Origin: Phorcus lineatus
Taxonomy: Eukaryota; Mollusca; Gastropoda; Trochida; Trochidae
Length of the DNA stretch: 64,000 nt
Reading direction: 5' to 3'
NCBI GenBank assembly: GCA_921293015.1
Contig: OV121092.1
Span: forward strand, 16,250,001 to 16,314,000
This document shows, in pieces, positions 52,250 to 64,000 of this stretch. Position 1 is the stretch's first letter; the number at the start of each line of letters is the position of its first letter. A program made the position numbers and the translations under genes. The notes beneath the pieces are model-generated. The model made no database searches. It worked only from the letters and a program-made list of their open reading frames with translations, and was not told where the DNA came from.

Positions 52250-52490
52250 GTATATAGAATCATTGTGTATTCGCATTTGTATCTAGTTACTTGTGTGTTA
52301 GTATGTGTATCAGGTTACTTGTATATTATCTTGTGGACCACATTACTTTTAAATTATCCTGTGTATAAAATGGTTTGGTATTTTTGTTGTATATATAGTT
52401 TCATTATATATCGTTATGTGTATCAGCTAATTTGTGAATTATCATATGTGTATCAGATTACTTGTGTATTAGCCTGGGTATAACGAGTTG
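52250..52490 (+). repeat. Degenerate minisatellite, roughly 28-29-bp unit
   Basis: Variants of TGTGTATCAGGTTACTTGTG followed by TATTATCC recur, clearest at 52300-52340 and 52415-52485. The 81-codon Y/V/C-rich frame across it is a by-product. Confidence 0.65.
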
Positions 52491-54384
52491 CAATGCAACT
52501 AACGTTGTTTCTTTGGTTTAGCCACTTTGACGAATCATTCACAAATATATGATACAAGAAACCGTTTCCATTATGAAATTATCATTATTTAATGAAGCGA
52601 AGAAAAGATTGTTATTTTTTCCCATTAAGAAATTCTAACATAATTAAAAATAAGAAAACGTAACTATTAATAATGATTACGTGTGCGTGACTGCATGGCG
52701 AAAAAGGCGTTGAATGAAATGGTCACGTTTATTCCATTTAGTTTGATTTATTTCCTTTCTGCTCGTAATGACAAATTGATTAACTTCAAATGGAACATTG
52801 CCTTATGAATATTTTCTATAATTATAATCTTCATAATAGCCTATAATATTCCTTCACCAATGGGAAAAGGTATCATTTTATATGATATTATTGGAAATTA
52901 CCATCACAACGGACATATTTACAAAAAATGTATATCACAGCCATGAAATGGAAAAAAATTGTTTACGTAAATGAACGATTAACATGAAGATTTTTTCTTT
53001 ATTTCGACATAAGGGCAAATAAGATGAAGTTGAGAAATTCATACATATAAAGATGACAGAAAAAGACAAACTAACAAGATCACAAAAAATATTGTTCACC
53101 TTACATGAAGGTATATTAATATTACTAGAAGTACTTGTCAGTGTTGAATATATTATATTTTTTGAAGGAATTTAAATTTGTACAAATATGTACCTTACTT
53201 TAAAGAATTCTTGTCAGATAAACATAGACCAAATATGTATATATACATCTGACAAGTGGGGGTCAGATTTAGTTGACAGACTTGACGGCAAGGTCTTAGT
53301 GATAATCTTTGGCCTTATTTACTGTAAAGTGTGAACTGTCACGAGAAACAATGTAACGAGTACATTTGACCGAGTTGTAGATATTAATGGCCACTTTGGA
53401 TGTCAGATTTACAGCGTATATGACCAGTGGTCAATGCTACATAATTATAACGGATGGAGTGACACATCAGTTGTAATATATTTCACAAGCACATGTACTC
53501 ATATAAGGTTTGCCTACAAGAATTATCTTAGCATAAGCCCCCTCTTTAAACAATGGAACGTGTTGTCGCTGATTGTGATGTTCAGTGTTTTCTATGTCAG
53601 AAAATCACGAAGAAAGTTGTTAATAATGAAATCATTATTCTGAAAAGTTGTTTTACGACTTTCAGCAAAATCGTACATATTTTTTTGGTTCGCCTTGGTT
53701 CGAGTTGTGTACATGTACATCGGATTAATTACTTAAATTCGCAAGACTCATTTCCTAGTCCTCTTTGATAGGCATTCTAGAAGTTGATGATATGAAGGAT
53801 AAGGAATTTTGTTTATGGATTAGCAACTTCTTTATTCTGTGGAAACGTTTTTAATTTATCGATGTACGTTTAGGCTACTTTTGTCTTACTGAAGAGAAAC
53901 GGGGGACTATCACCCTCTTTAAGGATATGGCTAGTTCATGACAGCTTTGGTCAATGGGAATACACGTAATTCCGCTTTAGATCACATGGCTACCTGCCAG
54001 GATCAGTTGATTATAACAGCAGATTATGGGGGTTAAGGGATAATTTCGGTTGATTGTAAAATTACAGATATGGTTGATTGCACACTGTTTGTTCCTCCTT
54101 TGTAGAAATTTGTTCAGCCAGGTCGTGAATAGAACTACACTTCACTTGACTCATGTCTGCCTTGAGTTCACCTGGAAATTTATCCTCCTTTGAAGGGACA
54201 ACCCAACAAATACCCACAATGTCAGGCAACAATTTTCGTTATCAATTTTCGATTTTCAAAATAATGGAAGAGAATGAGCCATTCTATGCTTAAGCTTTTA
54301 TTAGTGGACCATGAGCTAGGCAACAAAGTTTTACGAATCCGAACCCTTTGGTCCCAAGCTAACGATTGAAAGAAAATTGAATGA
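52491..54384. other. No recognised gene
   Basis: AT-rich. Frames of about 70 codons at 53434-53768 have no recognised motif. Confidence 0.5.
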
Positions 54385-54695
54385 TCTTGTACATGTATTT
54401 ATAGAAAATAAGTATATTATACTATTTGTTTGTAAAGTCTATGATAAACTGAGAACTCAATACCTCTATAATTTCATTAAAGTGGCCTACTTACATTTCT
54501 CTGTTGTAAACCTTCTGGAAAACCAAAACTATTACGTAATTTATGTTGGTTTATACCTATTTCATGTTCAAAAACTTATCAATTCTAGGAAATTAGCTTC
54601 AGTGTATCCCTGTTCGCAACCAAATGTATACTGAAATTGCCTGTATTATGGGCCGATGGCCTCCTTACTGAATAAACTGTCTGTCTATGATTGTC
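54385..54695 (+). mobile_element. LINE 3' end, copy B (5'-truncated, decayed)
   Basis: The frame through 54377-54634 aligns with the C-terminus of the LINE protein at 58569-59279. IENKYIILFVC corresponds to IEDELHILFDC, VYDKLR to LYEDAR, and the VGLYLFHVQKLINSR segment to VCKFLKCINKTR, at nearly equal spacing. The last zinc-ligand Cys is kept, but the His position is Ile. The 3' end, ATTATGGGCC, then TTACTGAATAAACTGTCTGT, matches the 3' end of copy A. Nothing of the LINE is seen 5' of about 54358. Confidence 0.75.
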
Positions 54696-57600
54696 CTCTC
54701 CCGTCAATGGATGATTCTCGAATGATTTAACTTGTCTTAATCACAAATTTATTCAAAGGTATCCTGCTTCAAAATGTAACCAACGGGTAATGTATTAAAT
54801 ATCCTTTGCATTTGCATTCAGGTCAACAGGTAGGTTAAGCTTACTTTCCCTCCCTTCTATCTTATGAAATAAATACGTAATATAATCATAACTCTAAATA
54901 TGCTCAATCCTCTCCTCATCTTTTCATATTACCTTTTGATATCGGCAGTTCATTTGTTCATCTGTAAACATATAAACTTATAATAATATAATTGTTAATG
55001 TCTATTAGTATATAAGAAGAACATACAGTTTATCATAAAACTAAACTAATATGAGATGTTGTGGGTATAGTTCTTTGCATTTATTGGCTTATCAAGTGAA
55101 CATACAATAACAGGGCAATGAAACTGAAGTAGCATGGACGACTAACAGGTTCTTACAAGACACGAAGACACAGACATGTAATATCAAACACTAAAAATAT
55201 TAAGCTAAGCAGAAATGAAATTTTTTCGTAACCATGACAACATGTCATAACTTCCATAATCCATAAAATGCGTTGTTCGAGAGAAGAGAAATATAAGGTT
55301 ACCACTTCAGTTGAAGCCACAATCAGTCTTTAAAAAAACCTTAGATTATTTCACAATGCAGATAGTCATTATGCAAAATGACATAAATAATAAAAAGAAT
55401 TTTAGTATTTGTTTAGCGTGATTTGTGTATCAGCTGTATGCAACTTACATGTCTAACGTAAAAGTCGTGCTAGAAGAAATGGCAGAATTCCATTTATCAT
55501 ATTCTGCTCGAAGCTATGGCGTATCTTATTAAACGAGGATGTTTATAATAAACACATGTAAACTCTAATAAGATATAAACATAGTGAAATATATACTTGA
55601 AGAACAAAGGTATAGGTTCTTGCAGTACATGGTTAAAGGCTATGCTACGAGGAAATGACGCAGATAAGCAAAAGCGTTGCCATGAGCTTGTAATTCTGAG
55701 TTTATGTAAATGAACATTGTTAATATTGCCCGCTAGAGACAAGAACAAATGTCAATGTCTTCTTCAAATTTTAATTATTCAGTTCAAAGTGGTTATTTGA
55801 AAGTAGGTAACGTATATCGTCCATTTCTAAACATTACCTACAATATCCTCATTATTTCATTTTATAATGAAATTTGATTAATTCTAAATTCATGATTTGA
55901 CTTGAATTAAAATACTGACTAATGCTATGATGGTGTTTGTGTTTAAATCGTTGGTTGGTACAGCATAGAATGATGATATGATATGCAAACCATTATTAAA
56001 GCATTGAGGTTAATGTATCATTTTGCTTATATTTCATAATGGGTAATATATCTCGTAGACTTGTAAATATTACATGGCATATTCCGATGAAATCTAACTC
56101 GTTTATGTTTTAGATTGAAATCTGAAAAATTGTGAATTCAAGTTTTGATTTTTAAATACTGACTTATGCTGTGTCTTAAATGATATTGGCAAGTATGGTA
56201 ATCTTTCAATATCAATTATTTGTAATGCTGATATATATCAATTTGCTGATTTCACAACTGCGTCGAAGAATGAGTGGTTACCTCTTTGAGATATACAGAA
56301 CGCTATGATATATATCACAGGATAAAATGATTATTCTTATATGAAGACCATTAGTATTGAAGTAAATGTACCATTATGAAACCAATCATTCATTAAATAA
56401 CCGATATGTCCTATCATTGTTTCTCAGAGAATAAGTTACCTTCAAATATCCATGTTAAAATACAGAATTACAAACCCAAAGGAATACCTTGACGTCATCT
56501 CTAATTAAGCTTAGACAATAACTCTTACATCTTATGAACAATTATTCAATCATTTCCTTTGGTAAAGATAATCAATCAATGATGATTACCCTTTCAGGCA
56601 GTGCTGAACGCCAGACAAAGGGGTAATCAAGCGTTTAAATATTGCGAGTGATAATTATGCATTGGGGATTATTCTCATAATGCATTGTTCTTATTGTAAG
56701 CCAGGGGCTAGACAGTTCCAATCTTTATATACCCCTGTGTTATCAAGGCTTAACAAAGTTATGCGAAGGATATCGAGTTGGTTCATGAATCTGATAGGTT
56801 CAGGCAAAGCTACTCATAAAATGTTATTCTTTTGTCAAAGTGTGGTTTGTTAACCAACATATCATTAATAATGCCTTCATAAATTATCGAAATTGTAAAA
56901 GAAATACATTTTATTACATGTATCAGTGAGAATAATATGAAATATGGAGTATTCTTAATATATATGATAATTAAGAAGATTTTACATGATAAATAATTCC
57001 TAATACCTCTAATACTGTTTAATAAACATTAATATTTCACAGACTGTATATTGATGCATGTTGAGGAGATAATAAGCATGAGTCATTCAGGATACTTACT
57101 TGAAGTTTCTTTGTTTTTAATCATCAGTGGCAAAATCAGTAGTTAATCTCAACGAAGTGTTGGCTATGCTTTAATAGTTATGATCACCAACAACATTCAT
57201 ATAGCAAAGCAGCTATAGTTGCCATTGTTGTTTAAACATATATATATATTCAAAATAATATGAATTTGGATTGGCGAACAAGTTTGAACGCTGATATTAA
57301 AACTATTCCTATACATATTTAATATCACATCATTGTAAATAGGACATCGACTACGACAAAAAGACAAATATAGGTAGATAGTGTTAAGTGGGTCATTTAA
57401 CTATAATACATGTTAACTGGAGACAGAATTCTATTTTTTTAACATTACAGGGCCGTTCTCCGATGGTCATTGAAAACAAGAAATATCATAATTTGGTTTA
57501 GTTTAGGGAGGCGATTTTATTTTAACACATGCCAAAAAGCATTTTGGTTTTAACTTAAACCACATAACAAATCATGAAACATACTCTGTGACACTTTAAC

Positions 57601-58242
57601 ACAGAAGTTTTCACATCCAAATGAGGCAGTTCATACAACTTGAGCCTAGTTGAATATGATATTTTGTAATGGTAGTGATAGAATTGCTGTCATTAAATCA
57701 TATCTAATGTAATTGCTTGTAGTAATTATATCATGGCATGAAGTTAAATGATATCTATTAATTCTTCTTCAGATAACAGCATTTGATGAATATGAATGAA
57801 GGGGTTTATCAAAATAATGCAAATGAGATTTGACCAAAATTGTCAATCTGACATGAAAACTAACAGAAGTATATAAATGCTATTATAGAACCATCCATTG
57901 GTTTTATTCATTGAGTAAAAGTAATAAATGTCAAAATTTCTGTGCCAATGTTCTAAAATAAATCGCGTGAATGACATAGTCCTTGTCGAAATTGACAGTA
58001 AACAGTATGAAATTGTAAATCAGATTATCAATAACTAACATACTCAATAATTCGCTCTTTGAAACAAATTTCGAGACGACACATACTGCTTTAAAGGCAA
58101 TTATGTCATTTAAACTAGGCAATGTTTGTAAAATTAGCAGTCTACCGACATCAAAACACCAAATTTAATTTATTTTGACACTTGATCACTTGACGCTAAA
58201 GTGATACAGAATGACCTAATAAAACTGATTTTACACAATGCA
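54696..58242. other. No recognised gene
   Basis: AT-rich with short frames. The longest, 83 codons minus at 55497-55748, has no known motif. ATTTCATT-TTAT-AATGAAAT at about 55853 is a minor hairpin. Confidence 0.5.
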
Positions 58243-58330
58243 ATACATACATACATACATACATACATACATACACACATACATACATACATACATACAT
58301 ACATACATACATACATACATACATACATGC
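58243..58330 (+). repeat. (ACAT)n microsatellite
   Basis: A tetranucleotide ACAT array with a few interruptions (ACAC, ATGC). It lies just beyond the LINE copy A tail, separated by an AT-rich segment. Confidence 0.95.
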
Positions 58331-58398
58331 ATGCACGAACATTGTGTATACCAATATTCCTCAATTTGATATATATATAAATATAGATATAAATATAT

Positions 58399-59431
58399 GA
58401 CAGACAGACAGACATTTTATTCAGTATAAAGACCAAAGGCCCATAATGCAAACTACATTTCCAATAGTTTTACGGGCGCATATAGGTCATTTTTGGCCCA
58501 ACGTCGCCCTTAAATCCACCTACCTACCTACCAATAGTTTTACAAGCGCACATAAAAGGTTACAGGTTTTATGCATATACAATTTTAGCTCTAGTTTTAT
58601 TAATACATTTAAGGAATTTACATACATTCAAGATAATATTTCTATCTTTACTGTTAAGGAGGTAGATGAAACTGTGGTTGTTAACAGTACTGTACAATAA
58701 TGGAGTAATAAACCTATTTCTAGCATCTTCATATAATTTACAATCAAATAGAATGTGCAATTCGTCTTCAATGCTGGTAATATTGTTTATTTTGCAGTAA
58801 GAACATACTCTGTCAGGAATTGATAAATTATTGTATCGTCCTGTTTCTATGCTTAGCCCAAAATTGCTACACCTAAATTTTGCTACGAGAGATTTATGAT
58901 AAGGAGATATTGATAATGTAAGATAGCTTTCCACTTGTAGTAATGTTTTAAATTGTTTATAAGCAAATGAATCTGAAAGATTATGAATATGAATATTGGC
59001 AGACCATGATTGTTTCAGAATATCAGAAAGTCTAAGTTTAAACTGTTTCATAAAAGCCTTGCTATCCCCAACATCTTGTGAGAGCCATACAAATCCAAAA
59101 CCATATTGATATAAGATATTCTTTATGTATGTAACCCAAGTTGACCTACCCAAATCATCAAGAGATTTTAACATGTTATAACCCTGAGATGGAAGTCTTT
59201 GTGGATCTAGTTGAATTAACCTACACCAATATTTGACCGCTCTAGACATATAATAAACTGTAATGGGAGCCGACCACATTCTCCTAAAACAATACTGCTA
59301 CTAACATTTCTACCAACTCTTAGGAGCTGCCTACAAACTTTAATCTAGAGGCTTTCAATAACTTTACAATAAGATGTTCCCCAGATTTCAGATCCACAGC
59401 ACAAAATAGGCAGAATAATAGAATCAAACAA

Positions 59432-59433
<2 letters not shown>
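58399..59433 (-). mobile_element. Non-LTR retrotransposon (LINE) 3' end, copy A
   Basis: On the minus strand the element enters at about 59433, where a TA microsatellite replaces its 5' part, runs through reverse-transcriptase C-terminal coding sequence, and ends with TACTGAATAAAATGTCTGTC and a short (TGTC)n tail at 58399-58412. The 3' UTR carries an internal direct repeat: CCAATAGTTTTAC followed by GCGCAYATA at 58459 and 58531. 5' truncation and a microsatellite tail are typical of LINE insertions of CR1/L2-like clades; the clade is inferred, not shown. Confidence 0.85.
58569..59279 (-). pseudogene. LINE ORF2 C-terminal fragment, broken upstream
   Basis: This 236-codon frame is the C-terminal domain of a LINE polyprotein, which makes cDNA at the target site. 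It contains CX2CX12HX4C, with Cys159, Cys162, His175 and Cys180, preceded by the characteristic FRCSNFGLSIETGRYN segment at 136-150. Homology continues upstream in another frame: FDSIILPILCCGSEIWG lies at about 59376-59427, followed by an in-frame TAG at 59345-59347, and a frameshift falls just before codon 1 of the present frame. The first Met is thus not a true start. The endonuclease and the catalytic YXDD part are absent. The long intact C-terminal frame suggests a fairly recent insertion. Confidence 0.85.
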
Positions 59434-59435
<2 letters not shown>

Positions 59436-59488
<53 letters not shown>

Positions 59489-59649
59489 CTTTTTTCAATG
59501 TTTAAATATGTAACATATTCTTTAAGATAAAAGACTTAAGATGAATCCTTGCATATCAGTAATACCCTGATGATAACATTTATGGGGAAACCGGTGGGTA
59601 ATGATTGATATGCAAAAAATCATCTTCAGCCTTTTATTTTTCATGATTA

Positions 59650-59726
<77 letters not shown>
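59436..59726. repeat. Foldback element within long TA microsatellites
   Basis: TA arrays at 59436-59485 and 59654-59726 bracket an inverted repeat. The left arm at 59527-59567 begins ATAAAAGACTTAAGATGA, and the right arm at 59596-59637 reads on the other strand ATAAAAGGCTGAAGATGA. The arms are about 40 bp with roughly seven mismatches; TACCC and GGGTA are the inner ends. With TA arrays outside, the whole segment could fold back. It interrupts the 5' side of LINE copy A. Confidence 0.75.
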
Positions 59727-59729
<3 letters not shown>

Positions 59730-62700
59730 ATTTGCCCAAATTCTTTAATATGATATTAGCTTTTACTCAATACCAGTGAAAGCACGAATACATCCATTCC
59801 ATCGAAAGCAGTATATGTCACTTAGATAATACATCATGAAGAGATGAACAGTTTGAGGTAACCGTTATTATTCAAATTAAATGTATTTGTGTGAACATGT
59901 TTTAAAATAAACAGATGCGCGTTTTATTATTATCACTGATACATTTGTAAAGAACTACGACTAAAACCAGCGGCACAGACGAGATTAGTTTTGGATCCGA
60001 AGTTAAAACTATCATTCGCAAAGAGAGTTCACACCATTATCGGCATGACTAAACTATTAATCTAATATGAATGTATGTTATACGGAACTCATATGGTCTT
60101 AAAAATGATCTGAAAACGATAAATACGGTTTGTAATAAGTTCCAAACCAAAATAATTATCTGATTTTCAAACATACTTCGTTAACCTCTACATTGATACA
60201 CCCCAACCCCTCTAACCAAGATTGTAAGTCGATAAAGGTTAAATTTAGTAAGGAACAGCAAGAAAACAGCCAGAAGGGTTGTTTTATACTTGTGCTACTA
60301 ACAGCTTTCACCTAAGAGGATCAATGGGGTAACATTACCATCAGTGACCGACAATGTCATTATTCTTTTGACCAAATGGCATAAAAGTATATTTATATAT
60401 ATATATATATATATAAGCTGCTTACATGGCTACCTAATGGATTGGTGTTGATGTCAACGACGTGCATGATTAAATCTACTTTTGTGACTAAACTTGTAGC
60501 GTTAACATAAGTATGGGCTTAGAAGGTAAGGGTTTAATATGCTTCTTTAAGCAGCATTAACACTATTTTGATGGTTGAACTACAAGTTATGGTTTGTTAT
60601 AACGTACTAAGACCAAATCAATAATGAAGCAAAGGTGAATTTTTAGCTTTGAGGTTGACCAAGTAATTAAGCCTTTGATGACTCAACGTAGTCAATGACT
60701 CAATAGGGAATCCCTATTCGTTTTAGCATTGCTAAAGTCAAGGATTTGTATAGTCCTGAACATATCCTTGGTCAAGTGTATACCTATTGTAGTATAACAC
60801 ATTATGGGTAGATTTATTTGGATTACATGAAATAAAGTGTAATTAGCGTGACGCCATGCATTAGTGCGCAGTAATGACATTTTTTGATGATCAAACCTCT
60901 CATGGTGACGTATTTAAAGACATATTTCCTGATTGTTATTTGACAGGCTTCAACATTAACAAAAATATTTTTATCGATAGATTATTTTTTTTAAAAAAAG
61001 CTGATTATAACGAAAACTTGTATAACAATACCACTTTATTTACAAATCGATATAGGGCCTATAAATTTAGCTAGTAAATAAATTCTAATCACTTTCATGG
61101 ATCGTATATTTATGCTATCTGCAAGAAATTTCACCTTGGAAGCACGAGGCAAACCAATAAAACGTATAAATGACAGGTTTCGGGTAGATTTTTACACGTG
61201 TCCAAAATATGGTATCAAACAAAACTGAACGTAAAACATTCCATACTGGAATCAAAGATACAAAGATTAAAACTTTCGTTTGAATCCTAGCGATATCCCA
61301 TCCACATTAAGGTTAGAACAAAATTGCTGTGGAATCGAGGAATAGTATTTCAAGTAATTCTTTTAAGTCCAATATTATCAATATCGTTAATGTTTTTATT
61401 TGGATTGATGAACGTTACTTTTATTCAAAATCGTTATGATTTATTCCGTGTTAGGATCATTGAACATTAATGTTTCTCCTGTTGAAATAATTGTGTAAAC
61501 TCTAATCACTATTTATTTGATCGTAAATTATATTATCGAGAAAGAGCTGTCACGGTGTCGAATTTATGCAGTGTAACCAATATGAAAACTACAGGTGATT
61601 TAATTTGGGATTAAATGCAGATCTGACTGTTCAAATAAATCAGAACAATTTATTATTTCAACAATTTTGAACTACTTGTGTCAAACAAATAGTTCCCCCC
61701 CCTCCCCACCCCTCCTTTGTTCTTTTTTGTCCACCTTGTATAGATGTAGATAATTGGGAGATAAAGTTTTGAGTTGTGTAAATTGAACCTTATTATTTTC
61801 CATTTTCTAAATAATCTATGTAACGTTCCTTCGAATGGAAAATAAACAAGTTAATGACTCAGACGTATGTCGTCATTAACATGTCACTTGTAAAAAGCTA
61901 TAATCATTTCACTCATTAAACTGTAATTTATTTTGACGTTTAGAAATAGATTTTATAATGTATTTTTTCACTGGCTTATAAACGGTTTGAGGGGACAAAT
62001 TTAAATTGGAATAAATGTCGACAAACAAAGTATGAAATCTATTTCATATAAATTCATTCTTTGAAATTTAAGGGATGTTTTTCTTAATAATTGTTTCAAT
62101 CAACTTTAAAAACAAATTACAGCAAAACGACTGTTTGGACCTCTATTTAACAAGCCAAAATTAGCGACACTTCACTCGTCTTAGACCGCTTCTAAAGTAT
62201 TATACAGAATAGAATTTGAAAAGTTTTCTAATATTTTGGATACCTGTTCCGTTTAATTGAAACTTTAAACTCAGTCATTAATATCTAACCTTGTCTAAGC
62301 ACTTTCCAAAACGATTTTGTGAAAACAGCATTTTATGGGGGTTTCATCGCTTTGCAATGCTACATTTTACATTTATAGAGTTGTCCTAGAGGTCACATGA
62401 CCTTGTTTCTTCAAATCAGAAGGCAGCATTTTCAAAAATGCGAAACTACGGCGTTAAATCTTTGTAAACGACAGTTTAGGGTTTATCAAATGAGTACCGG
62501 TCACATGACCTTCTTAGACCAACCAGAAGGGTCTCAGAATAGTCTTGTACCATTAAGTAAACAGCAAACATTCAGTATACAACTTGAACAATTCTAATGA
62601 ACCATATAGAAAGGTTTACGATATTCAATAGTTTCTTTTCTTGGAATACGACGATGACTATGCGATCAGTGATTCGGTGATTTTCCAAAATATAAACTAA

Positions 62701-63072
62701 AGCTAAACGCTGCTTCATTGCCTTATATAATATATATATTTAAGGCGTTATTTTCATTAACTATTCATGTTCATGCACAAAGCATTCCCACTATCAGATG
62801 ATCTCCCCTGATACATGTTGATTAGTTTCGTGCTATACCCAAGTTCATTAACTTACATGTGCAGGTGAAGGGAGAAAATGTTTTTTGGGGTTGTGAATTT
62901 TTAGATACCTTGACAGTGATTTACATTGGTGAATAATAAACTTCCCAGTTTTCTTAATCTAAATGTCAGGTAAGCAAATAACGTCGCTCTTCCTCTGCGG
63001 CTTTCAGCACTGACATTCAATAATCGTCCAAGTCAGCACGTAAGACATTCGCTGTGATGAAGTGACCTTGAC
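59727..63072. other. No recognised gene; minor repeats
   Basis: AT-rich. A short TA array lies at 60397-60415 and a C-rich run (C8-T-C4-A-C4) at 61695-61712, a G-quadruplex candidate on the minus strand. GTCACATGACCTT occurs at 62392 and 62500, 108 bp apart, each followed by a CAGAAGG block. No gene was recognised. Confidence 0.45.
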
Positions 63073-63083
63073 GTCTCTCTGGA

Positions 63084-63146
63084 GTGAGTGAGTGAGTGAG
63101 TTATTGTTTAACGCCGCTTGGGCAATATTTCAGCCATTAGCGGCGT
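63084..63146 (-). mobile_element. Short SINE tail insertion with 11-bp target duplication
   Basis: GTCTCTCTGGA occurs at 63073-63083 and at 63147-63157, flanking a 63-bp insert. The insert starts (GTGA)4, then GTTTAACGCCGCTTGGGCAA. ACGCCGCT at 63111-63118 pairs perfectly with AGCGGCGT at 63139-63146 across a 20-base loop. On the minus strand this is a heavily 5'-truncated element ending in a (TCAC)n tail, as expected for a retroposon primed at a nick. The tail domain resembles that of the SINEs at 3.9 and 17.6 kb. Confidence 0.8.
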
Positions 63147-63157
63147 GTCTCTCTGGA

Positions 63158-64000
63158 CATTGGCTGACCAATAAACGAAGGGGAGATACCATTTAATCTT
63201 TTGCAATAAAAATCGAATCCTGATGGAGACACCAAAACGAGTGATCATGGTCTAAAAGCATGTCGTGTCATTGGGCAAGGCAATTAAAGCACATTGCCAT
63301 CAGTCTACTAGGCTGTTAAAATGGGTACCTGAAAATAGGATGTATGGACTAAGGAGGTCGCGCGAGACCTTACGCTGCTAGTGCCTTTGCCTAACGCCAT
63401 ATGAATATCTACATTATTATATTTTCTTATCAATTGTGCTAGGCTGTTTGCAGCAGGATAATGCAGTTCTTTTTTTGTCATGATAGTTAAAATCTATATT
63501 ACAATGCACCGACAGGGAAGGAACAGAAAATCATTTTAATGAATACACCTTTTAGAGAAAGTACATGCAAGTCATTAAAATAGTTTATGAGACGCATCCT
63601 CCTTGCAACATCCACAATCAAATCAATAACATCAAGAAACATCTGCTGCAAATACAACATGTCAGTTCATAAAGTGGTTCAATGTCATTTTAAACAAAAA
63701 TTACAGTCTGCATGTCTCCGTGAAAGGAAGAAAACTTGATTTAATGTCCTTTATTTGGCATGTTCGAAGATAGTATTTCTTTGAAAAAGTTGTAGTTATC
63801 TGGGTTGGGTATAAATCATTGTTAATGCGATGCGGATGCGAAATTCTTTTTTGGACGCTCAATTAAGCTTGGTGTGCCAGCAGTATATTGTTTATGACGT
63901 GATACATTGATACATGTAGTTTCGATTTTAAGCCGTATAAAAAATCTATATTGCCCCGTCCCTTTTAATGTCTGTCATTTCATACCGTAAAGGAACGCAT
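63158..64000. other. No recognised gene
   Basis: AT-rich end of the window. AGGTC-GCGCGA-GACCT at about 63356-63371 is a small CpG-containing hairpin; nothing else stands out. Confidence 0.45.

Noticed and set aside
52238..52483. 81-codon hydrophobic frame resembling a membrane protein
   Set aside because: It is produced by the degenerate 28-29-bp tandem repeat with TAT/GTG-rich codons.
58170..58451. 93-codon minus-strand frame with repeated Met-Tyr-Val-Cys
   Set aside because: A translation of the (ACAT)n microsatellite and an AT array.

Overview
This window reads as non-coding nuclear DNA from a eukaryote, most likely a marine mollusc (a gastropod or bivalve; the species cannot be fixed from sequence alone). 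By eye it is about two-thirds A+T. Open frames are short and scattered on both strands, there is no operon-like packing, and microsatellites and decayed transposable elements are common. The mollusc call rests on repeat style: a tRNA-headed SINE family whose tail domain resembles GTTTAACGCCGCTT followed by a (GTGA)n/(TCAC)n tail, LINE 3' ends with a (TGTC)n tail, and many short non-autonomous DNA transposons. This is inference from familiarity with such genomes, not a database result.

Layout. At 0.4-4.2 kb there is a CpG-containing promoter-like patch, a Tc1/mariner-type MITE with 30-bp terminal inverted repeats (TIRs) and TA duplications (2904-3332), and a reverse-oriented SINE (3850-4145). 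From 7.7 to 21.3 kb lie a strong G-quadruplex run, two loci with paired TGACGTCA palindromes 21 bp apart, a foldback element of about 160 bp, a second SINE copy, a CRE/hairpin patch and a small 25-bp tandem repeat. From 26.7 to 41.7 kb there is a diverged three-copy repeat, a 20-bp minisatellite, a pair of 75-bp direct repeats differing at one base, an (AG)68 tract, and two MITE families: one with TTAA duplications, full at 38390-38858, and one with a GGGACAGTAGCA-type end, full at 41361-41692. From 46.8 to 64 kb there are a 31-bp GC-richer minisatellite, CA/TA repeats, two 5'-truncated copies of one LINE family, a foldback embedded in long TA tracts, and a 63-bp SINE tail fragment with a perfect 11-bp target-site duplication.

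Genes. No complete protein-coding gene, rRNA or functional tRNA gene was recognised. The only convincing coding homology is the C-terminal part of a LINE reverse-transcriptase protein, 236 codons on the minus strand at 58569-59279, broken upstream by a stop and a frameshift. Two short stretches (20379-20467 plus, 42264-42521 minus) have features of host terminal exons and are offered at low confidence. The window is best seen as intergenic or intronic sequence shaped by repeats. I found no new multi-gene system; the points worth following are the repeat families and a few unexplained conserved or structured segments.
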